Positions 59,435 to 64,000 of a stretch of 64,000 nucleotides of DNA are shown here, in pieces (within the stretch, counting starts at the first letter, position 1; the number at the start of each line of letters is the position of its first letter). The stretch lies in NCBI RefSeq assembly GCF_900101595.1, contig NZ_FMYY01000007.1, positions 178,298-242,297 on the forward strand. Reading direction: 5' to 3'. Source of the stretch: Paenibacillus sp. cl123. Its GTDB lineage: Bacteria; Bacillota; Bacilli; Paenibacillales; NBRC-103111. The notes below the pieces were generated by a model. The model had not been told where the DNA came from. It searched no databases and saw only the letters and a program-made list of their open reading frames with translations. The translations under genes were made by a program, and so were the position numbers.

Positions 59435-61084
59435 CTACCAGGTTCTAAATCCTTTCGATCCGATACCCGCATCATTTATAATATCCATCACCGGTATCGT
59501 GTAAGCCACCAGAATGAGCACGACCAGCACCCCGACCCAAACGCCCCAGCGTTCGAAGATGGCGGGAGCCTTCTCCGCTTGCTCGCTGACTTCGGCGATC
59601 GGGTATTCCGTCTCGCCCTTCGGAGCGCTCATCAGCATGCAGATGTTGACGATCATCAGGACGACGGCGAAGAACAGAATGACGCCGCCGATCGCCATCG
59701 CTACATGGTACGGCATCCAGAGCACCGTATCCGGATGATCCTGATACGTCGTGAACGCCGTTCGCCGCGGGGAGCCAAGCAAGCCGACCGTATGCATCGA
59801 GCCGGACATGAAGAACATGCCGATGAGCCATAGGATCGTTTGGATAATGCCCAGCCGGTTCATCAGCGGCGTCATCGAGCGGCCGAGCATGGATGGAATG
59901 AGCCAGTACGTGATGCCGAAGAAGGTCAAAGCTACGCTCGTTGCTACCGTCAGGTGGAAGTGGCCGGTTACCCACAGCGTGTTATGCACGATCGCATTCA
60001 GCTCATGGCTCGCATTGATCAGCCCTCCCGCTCCCGCCGGGATAAATACGAGCATCCCCATGAACGGAGCGAAGAAGCGGACATCCCTCCACGGCAGCTT
60101 CTTGAACCAGCCGAACAGCCCTTTGGCGCCGACGGAGCGGCCATGCATTTCGAACGTGGCGAAAAGCGAGAACGCCGTCATCAGCGACGGAATAACGACC
60201 ATGAAGGTCAGCACGACCTGAACGAATTTCCATACATTCGAGATGCCCGGCTCCATCAGCTGATGGTGGAAGCCGACCGGAATCGAGAACAGCAGGAACA
60301 TAATGAAGGAGAGCCGTGCGAGCGCGTCGCTGAACATTTTGCCGCCGATCACCTTCGGAATGACGACATACCAGCACATGTAAGCCGGCAGCAGCCAGAA
60401 GTACACGAGCGGATGGCCGAAGTACCAGAACAGCGTACGGGAGAGCGTAATGTTAATCGTCTCGACCCAGCCGAACGACCATGGAATCAGCTGGAACAGC
60501 ACCTCGATAGCTACGCCCAATGTAGCGATAATCCACATCAGCATCGTCACGACCGCCATAAATGTGAACAACGGAGTCGTTTGGCCCGGATTCGTCCGTT
60601 TCCAGTAGCGGTAGTTAAGGAATACTCCGATGCCGCTCATCCAGCTGCCTACTACTACGAATACGAGCGCTACGTAAAACCACGGGTCCGCTTTGAGCGG
60701 CGCGTAGAACGTGTATAGGACCGTCGCTTTGTTAAGCAAAATAAGAACGGTTGCGAGCAGCGTGCCGAATGTCATCAGCGCAAAGCCGAGCCAGCCGAGA
60801 TGGCGCGCAATCGGCAGCAGCCGTCCGCCGAGCGTGCGGGCTACCCCCGAATAGATAAATCCTATAATGAAATACGTCGTAAAAATCAACGCCATCAGCA
60901 CGCCGTGCGCCGTCAGCAGCTGGTAGTAGCCGATCCCCATCGGCAGCGTAACCATGCCCCCGCGCACCAGCCCCTGCAGCACGCCGGCCACGCCGCCCAT
61001 AAACAAGGCGAAAAATGCGAACAGGATATGGGCCAGCACAAGCGCAGAGTCGCGCCGGTCGAAGCTTTTGATTTCCTTTATCAT
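59435..61084 (-). CDS. Haem-copper oxidase subunit I, ba3/b(o/a)3 type
   Basis: 549 residues. Haem and CuB ligands are visible: low-spin haem His in LLTAHGVLMALIF, WYFGHPLVYFWLLPAY (CuB His and Tyr region), HHQL pair in FHHQLMEPG, and VTGHFHLTVATS for the haem a3 and low-spin His. It reduces O2 to water as a B-family proton pump. Three-gene operon with subunits II and IIa upstream in reading order (IIa-II-I). AAGGGTG precedes the ATG. Confidence 0.94.
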   Translation of the reverse strand: MIKEIKSFDRRDSALVLAHILFAFFALFMGGVAGVLQGLVRGGMVTLPMGIGYYQLLTAHGVLMALIFTTYFIIGFIYSGVARTLGGRLLPIARHLGWLGFALMTFGTLLATVLILLNKATVLYTFYAPLKADPWFYVALVFVVVGSWMSGIGVFLNYRYWKRTNPGQTTPLFTFMAVVTMLMWIIATLGVAIEVLFQLIPWSFGWVETINITLSRTLFWYFGHPLVYFWLLPAYMCWYVVIPKVIGGKMFSDALARLSFIMFLLFSIPVGFHHQLMEPGISNVWKFVQVVLTFMVVIPSLMTAFSLFATFEMHGRSVGAKGLFGWFKKLPWRDVRFFAPFMGMLVFIPAGAGGLINASHELNAIVHNTLWVTGHFHLTVATSVALTFFGITYWLIPSMLGRSMTPLMNRLGIIQTILWLIGMFFMSGSMHTVGLLGSPRRTAFTTYQDHPDTVLWMPYHVAMAIGGVILFFAVVLMIVNICMLMSAPKGETEYPIAEVSEQAEKAPAIFERWGVWVGVLVVLILVAYTIPVMDIINDAGIGSKGFRTW

Positions 61085-61122
61085 CTGTGTTACACCCTTT
61101 CCGATATCCCCGTTATGTCTGT

Positions 61123-61593
61123 CTATGTCACAATAATCTTCATCATCATCACTTCATGCGCGGCTCCGCAATATTCGTTACAGAGCACCAGGTACTCGCC
61201 CGGCTTGTCGAAGGTATACGTCATATGATTGACTTCGCCCGGAATAACCATCATGTTGATCGTCGTGCCGTTTACCTGCATCCCGTGAACAACATCCTGG
61301 CTCGTTACGCTGAAATGGACTTTGGCCCCCAGCGGAATTTCCAGCTTATCCGGCGTAAAGCCGAATGCGAAGGCGATCAGATTGGCTTCGTATTCCTTGT
61401 CACCGATCTGCTTCAATCCCGGCTTGTCGAACGGCGGCGTCTGCGCCAGCTTCTCGGGATCGACCGTGTGCCTGTGGCCGCCCGGCGGCTCCATGCCGAG
61501 AGAGAATGCCCCGACTCCTACTACGGACAGGAAGACGATCAGCATGGATACGCCGAAGATCAGCCAATATTTTTCTAAACGATGAATATGCAT
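61123..61593 (-). CDS. Haem-copper oxidase subunit II, CuA protein
   Basis: 156 residues. One N-terminal membrane anchor (YWLIFGVSMLIVFLSVVGVG) and a cupredoxin domain with the CuA site: HGMQVNGTTINM (first His), then CNEYCGAAHEVMMM (two Cys, His, Met). Takes electrons from cytochrome c and passes them to subunit I. GAGGAG before the ATG; 38 bases ahead of subunit I. Confidence 0.93.
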   Translation of the reverse strand: MHIHRLEKYWLIFGVSMLIVFLSVVGVGAFSLGMEPPGGHRHTVDPEKLAQTPPFDKPGLKQIGDKEYEANLIAFAFGFTPDKLEIPLGAKVHFSVTSQDVVHGMQVNGTTINMMVIPGEVNHMTYTFDKPGEYLVLCNEYCGAAHEVMMMKIIVT

Positions 61594-61632
61594 ATGCGTG
61601 TCAGCTCCTCTGGACCCTACGATTTCTAGTCT

Positions 61633-61794
61633 TTAACCCCTTACGAGAAACAAAATAAATATGCCGACCCAGCTCAGAACCAAAAACAGACCGAGCAGCA
61701 TGACCGATGCGAAGGTTCCGCTGAGCACCGGCTCCCTGCGCTCTTCTTTCGTCTGCTTTTTCACGTCCCGGTTGATCTCTTGCAATTTAGCCAT
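61633..61794 (-). CDS. Cytochrome oxidase subunit IIa-like small protein
   Basis: 53 residues. A charged start (EINRDVKKQTKEERREPVLS) and a single C-terminal helix (FASVMLLGLFLVLSWVGIFI) match the ba3 oxidase subunit IIa (CbaD-like). GGGAGAGG precedes the ATG at 61794. First gene of the oxidase operon. Confidence 0.8.
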   Translation of the reverse strand: MAKLQEINRDVKKQTKEERREPVLSGTFASVMLLGLFLVLSWVGIFILFLVRG

Positions 61795-61865
61795 TATCTT
61801 TCCTCTCCCTTCATGAGGGCTTCTGTTTGATGTCCTCATTGTAGGGGAACGTGGCGCAGCGACTC

Positions 61866-61881
61866 TATGATATGGATCACA
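61866..61881 (-). promoter_or_regulatory. Candidate CRP/FNR-type site upstream of the oxidase operon
   Basis: On the minus strand TGTGA-TCCATA-TCATA, one mismatch from TGTGA-N6-TCACA, lies about 75 bases before the subunit IIa ATG. An FNR-like regulator at an oxygen-reductase operon is plausible; I could not place a promoter relative to it. Confidence 0.45.
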
Positions 61882-61940
61882 GCGATTGTGAAAGAGTCGT
61901 GAACAACGGCACAATCCGGGGTCAAATTGCTGCCGCAAAC

Positions 61941-61974
61941 AAAAAAAGGCCGCCCCGAGCAAACCGGGACAACC
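61941..61974 (-). terminator. Terminator of tenA
   Basis: On the minus strand GGTTGTCCCG and CGGGGCGGCC pair (with G-T pairs), six-base loop, then seven T; 75 bases after the tenA stop. Confidence 0.85.
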
Positions 61975-62048
61975 TTAATTGGCAAACTGCTTGCCGCATA
62001 ATTATTGGAAATACGCCTTTTTCACTTCCGTCGCGGCTGCCGCAAGCC

Positions 62049-62726
62049 CTAGCGAACCGGCCAGCCCTCACGGGTATAAGCCATCTCCCAGAACATGTAC
62101 TCATAGCGGCTGCTGAGCACAAAATACTGTCGCATCCGCGCCCTGTCCGCCTCGCTGGCCTGTTCGGCCAAAGCGTCAAGCCGCCCGATCTGTTCCTCCA
62201 CCAGCTCTCGAAACCAGTCTCCACCATACGCAGCAATCCATTCACGGTAGATCGGCTCCTCCGGCGTGCAATGCTGCAGGCGCTCGCCGATTTCATAATA
62301 CAGCCAATAGCAGGGCAGAATAGCCGCGATAATATCGCCCAGCGAGCCGCTATAGGCAGCCCGCAGCATATGGGAGGTATACGCATAGGCGGTCGGCGCA
62401 GGCTCGAAGTTCTCCCTCTCCTCGGACGTGATCCCGAGCAGCCGGGAAAATTTCTCATGCAGCGACAGCTCGGCCTCGTAGGTGCTTTGCGCATGGACCG
62501 CCATCCGGTTCACCGTCGGCAAGTCATGAGCTTTGGCGGCGCCAAGCGCCTGTACGCGGGCGAATTGGGACAAATAATAGGCATCGTTCTGCACATAGTG
62601 ACGGAAGCATTCGAGGGGCAGCGACCCGTCCCCGATCCCCTGAACGAACGGATGGTTGAAGCTCGCTTCCCAGCTGTCCCGGACAGCCTCCCTCAGCCCT
62701 GCGGAAAATGTTGTCGTTGCCTGCAT
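62049..62726 (-). CDS. tenA: Thiaminase II / aminopyrimidine aminohydrolase
   Basis: 225 residues. TenA-type four-helix fold with the catalytic Cys in LPCYWLYYEIGERL, Asp in YVQNDAYYLSQF and the Glu/Tyr of YMFWEMAYTREG. It hydrolyses base-degraded thiamin to hydroxymethylpyrimidine for reuse. Encoded after EcfT- and ATPase-like genes, so salvage and uptake are linked, as in ykoEDC. GAGGAGGAG precedes the ATG. A terminator follows. Confidence 0.94.
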   Translation of the reverse strand: MQATTTFSAGLREAVRDSWEASFNHPFVQGIGDGSLPLECFRHYVQNDAYYLSQFARVQALGAAKAHDLPTVNRMAVHAQSTYEAELSLHEKFSRLLGITSEERENFEPAPTAYAYTSHMLRAAYSGSLGDIIAAILPCYWLYYEIGERLQHCTPEEPIYREWIAAYGGDWFRELVEEQIGRLDALAEQASEADRARMRQYFVLSSRYEYMFWEMAYTREGWPVR

Positions 62727-62783
62727 AAATGTTTCTCCTCCTCATCTTTCTTCTACTATATTCATTCAATAATTTAGAAGCTC

Positions 62784-63578
62784 TTACCTGACGTCCGTGA
62801 TGTCAAACGGCGGCACCTGCGCCGCCAGCCACCAGGCGCATCCCCACAGGCTCAGCATGACGGCCGCAAGCGCCGCATCGCTGCCGGACCAGCCGACGCG
62901 GTAATAGTACGTCCTCGCCGCCCCCGAGGCGAAACGCTTCGCTTCCATGGCGACGGCCGTCCGCTGGGCGCGGCGGATGCTCTGGGCGAGCAGCGGGATC
63001 GCATAGCGCTTTACCGATTCGCCGAAGCCCCGCAAGCCCCGCCGGGTCTTCACACCGCGAACGAGGAAAGCGGCGCGCAGCGTCCGGTATTCGCCGACCG
63101 ACAGCCCCATCAGCCGGATCGCGGCCAGGAAGCTGTAGGCGTATTTGGCCGGAAGCCGCAGCTGCTGCATCATCGAATAAAACAGCTGCACGGGATTCGT
63201 CGTCAGCGCGAACAGCAGTCCGACGAGCGCCGCATCGACGGTTTTGAAGCCCAGGTGCAGCCCTCGGAAGAAGCTCTCCTCCGAGATTCGAATCAGTCCG
63301 TACTGATACCATACGGTCTCCCCCGTACCGAACAGCACCATCGACACGGCGGATGAAACGAAGAGAAGGCCGAACGGCAGCAGGATCAGGAGCAGCCTGC
63401 GCGCCGGCTGCCCGCTCGCGGCGAAGAGCAGAACCGTATACATCCACGTAATATGAAGAAGCACGTTGATGTTATGCGTAAAGAGAACAACGATAAAAGC
63501 GACCATCGACACGAGCAGCTTGAAGCTCGGATTCACCCGGTGCAGCCAGGTGGATCGTCCCGCCAGTATGTCCAGCAT
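62784..63578 (-). CDS. ECF transporter transmembrane protein (EcfT; YkoC-like)
   Basis: 264 residues: about six membrane helices with FKLLVSMVAFIVVLFTHN, LLLILLPFGLLFVSSAV, and the two coupling motifs that bind the ATPases, AAFLVRGVKT and AMEAKRFASGA. With TenA and the ATPase it forms the energising module of an ECF importer, most likely for hydroxymethylpyrimidine (YkoEDC). The ATG at 63578 follows AGAGGAG inside the ATPase gene end. The substrate-binding S component (YkoE) must lie to the right, outside the window. Confidence 0.88.
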   Translation of the reverse strand: MLDILAGRSTWLHRVNPSFKLLVSMVAFIVVLFTHNINVLLHITWMYTVLLFAASGQPARRLLLILLPFGLLFVSSAVSMVLFGTGETVWYQYGLIRISEESFFRGLHLGFKTVDAALVGLLFALTTNPVQLFYSMMQQLRLPAKYAYSFLAAIRLMGLSVGEYRTLRAAFLVRGVKTRRGLRGFGESVKRYAIPLLAQSIRRAQRTAVAMEAKRFASGAARTYYYRVGWSGSDAALAAVMLSLWGCAWWLAAQVPPFDITDVR

Positions 63579-63585
63579 CCTTGCG

Positions 63586-64000
63586 TCAGCTCCTCTCCCC
63601 CATGGTCCCGCACGCGGCAGGTGAAGCGGCTGCTGCGGCAGTCGGGCGCGCCGCCTCGTCAGCCTGTGTTCGCTCGGCCCGACCGCCTCTGGGAACTCTC
63701 TCCGTCTTGACGGCGCCGTTCTCCACGGTCCACACCTGCGTGGCAAAGTGCCGGACGATGTCCATATCGTGCGTGACCATCACGATCGTCATGCCGTTCT
63801 GCCGCCACTGCTCCAGCTTCTCCAGCAGCGCAAACGTATGAGCCGCATCCTGTCCGAACGTCGGCTCGTCGAGCAGCAGCAGCCGCTGAGCCTTGACCGT
63901 CGCGGCGGCAACGGACAGACGGCGCTTCTGGCCCAGCGAGAGCTGGTACGGATGCTGTCCGCGCTGCCCTGCCAGACCGAATTCGTCCAGCAGCGCGGTT
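63586..64000 (-). CDS. ECF/ABC transporter ATPase (YkoD-like), 3' part only
   Basis: 138 codons of the 3' end; the gene runs off the right edge. LSLGQKRRLSVAAA is the ABC signature, LLLLDEPTFGQD the Walker B with following D-loop, and VTHDMD the H-loop. The C-terminus after the ATPase ends in an Ala/Gly/Arg-rich tail. YkoD is a fused two-ATPase protein, and this would be its second half; the length outside the window would tell. Confidence 0.9.
   Translation of the reverse strand, partial: TALLDEFGLAGQRGQHPYQLSLGQKRRLSVAAATVKAQRLLLLDEPTFGQDAAHTFALLEKLEQWRQNGMTIVMVTHDMDIVRHFATQVWTVENGAVKTERVPRGGRAERTQADEAARPTAAAAASPAACGTMGERS

Overview
The window looks like a chromosomal segment of a Paenibacillus-type, endospore-forming, GC-rich Firmicute. 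The evidence is strong AGGAGG ribosome sites, a gerE 5' fragment behind a sigma-K-like promoter, CgeB-family spore proteins, FapR-type control of fabH, a GapB-type GAPDH, and terminators and codon use typical of that group. I saw no rRNA, tRNA, CRISPR array or transposase. Both ends are cut: the left end lies inside whatever interrupts gerE, and the right end lies inside an ECF transporter ATPase gene.

Region 1 (1-7.8 kb) is mixed housekeeping: truncated gerE, mscL with an added zinc ribbon, a CAP-domain secreted protein, a YcnI copper protein, a two-component system, gapB, about 1 kb of gene remnants and repeats, and fabH with a clear promoter and FapR-like operator.

Region 2 (7.9-38.4 kb) is the main interest: a 30-kb locus that I infer builds and decorates the spore surface (crust or exosporium). 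It has a four-enzyme GT2 run, GT4 enzymes, an FnlA/FnlB/FnlC-like set (UDP-6-deoxy-L-HexNAc), rmlA-rmlB-rmlD without rmlC (dTDP-sugar), further NDP-sugar SDRs, two CgeB-family proteins, tandem DUF1796 proteins, small beta-rich or helical proteins, and a 1392-residue protein made of about 105 decapeptide repeats with a lectin-like C-terminus and a near-perfect sigma-K promoter. Several enzymes carry Arg/Lys-rich segments and a Gly/aromatic motif, which may be a shared localisation signal. A non-coding 52-bp minisatellite (12 units) lies in the middle, downstream of a sigma-E-like promoter.

Region 3 (38.6-46.8 kb) is ordinary: M29 aminopeptidase, Tag glycosylase, EcsC protein, small membrane and stress proteins, an SDR, an orphan PLP-fold protein, a VOC protein and a double-P-loop ATPase.

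Region 4 (46.9-55.3 kb) is a sugar-acid catabolic operon best read as non-phosphorylative L-fucose degradation: mutarotase, dehydrogenase, lactonase, split UxaA-type dehydratase, SDR dehydrogenase and FAH-family hydrolase. A divergent LacI regulator has its palindrome placed on the operon promoter; an MFS transporter follows.

Region 5 (55.3-64 kb) has a MarR-pirin pair with twin palindromes, a DHA2 drug exporter of lower GC, a DoxX-like protein, a ba3-type haem-copper oxidase operon, and tenA with an ECF (YkoC/YkoD-like) transporter for a thiamin precursor.
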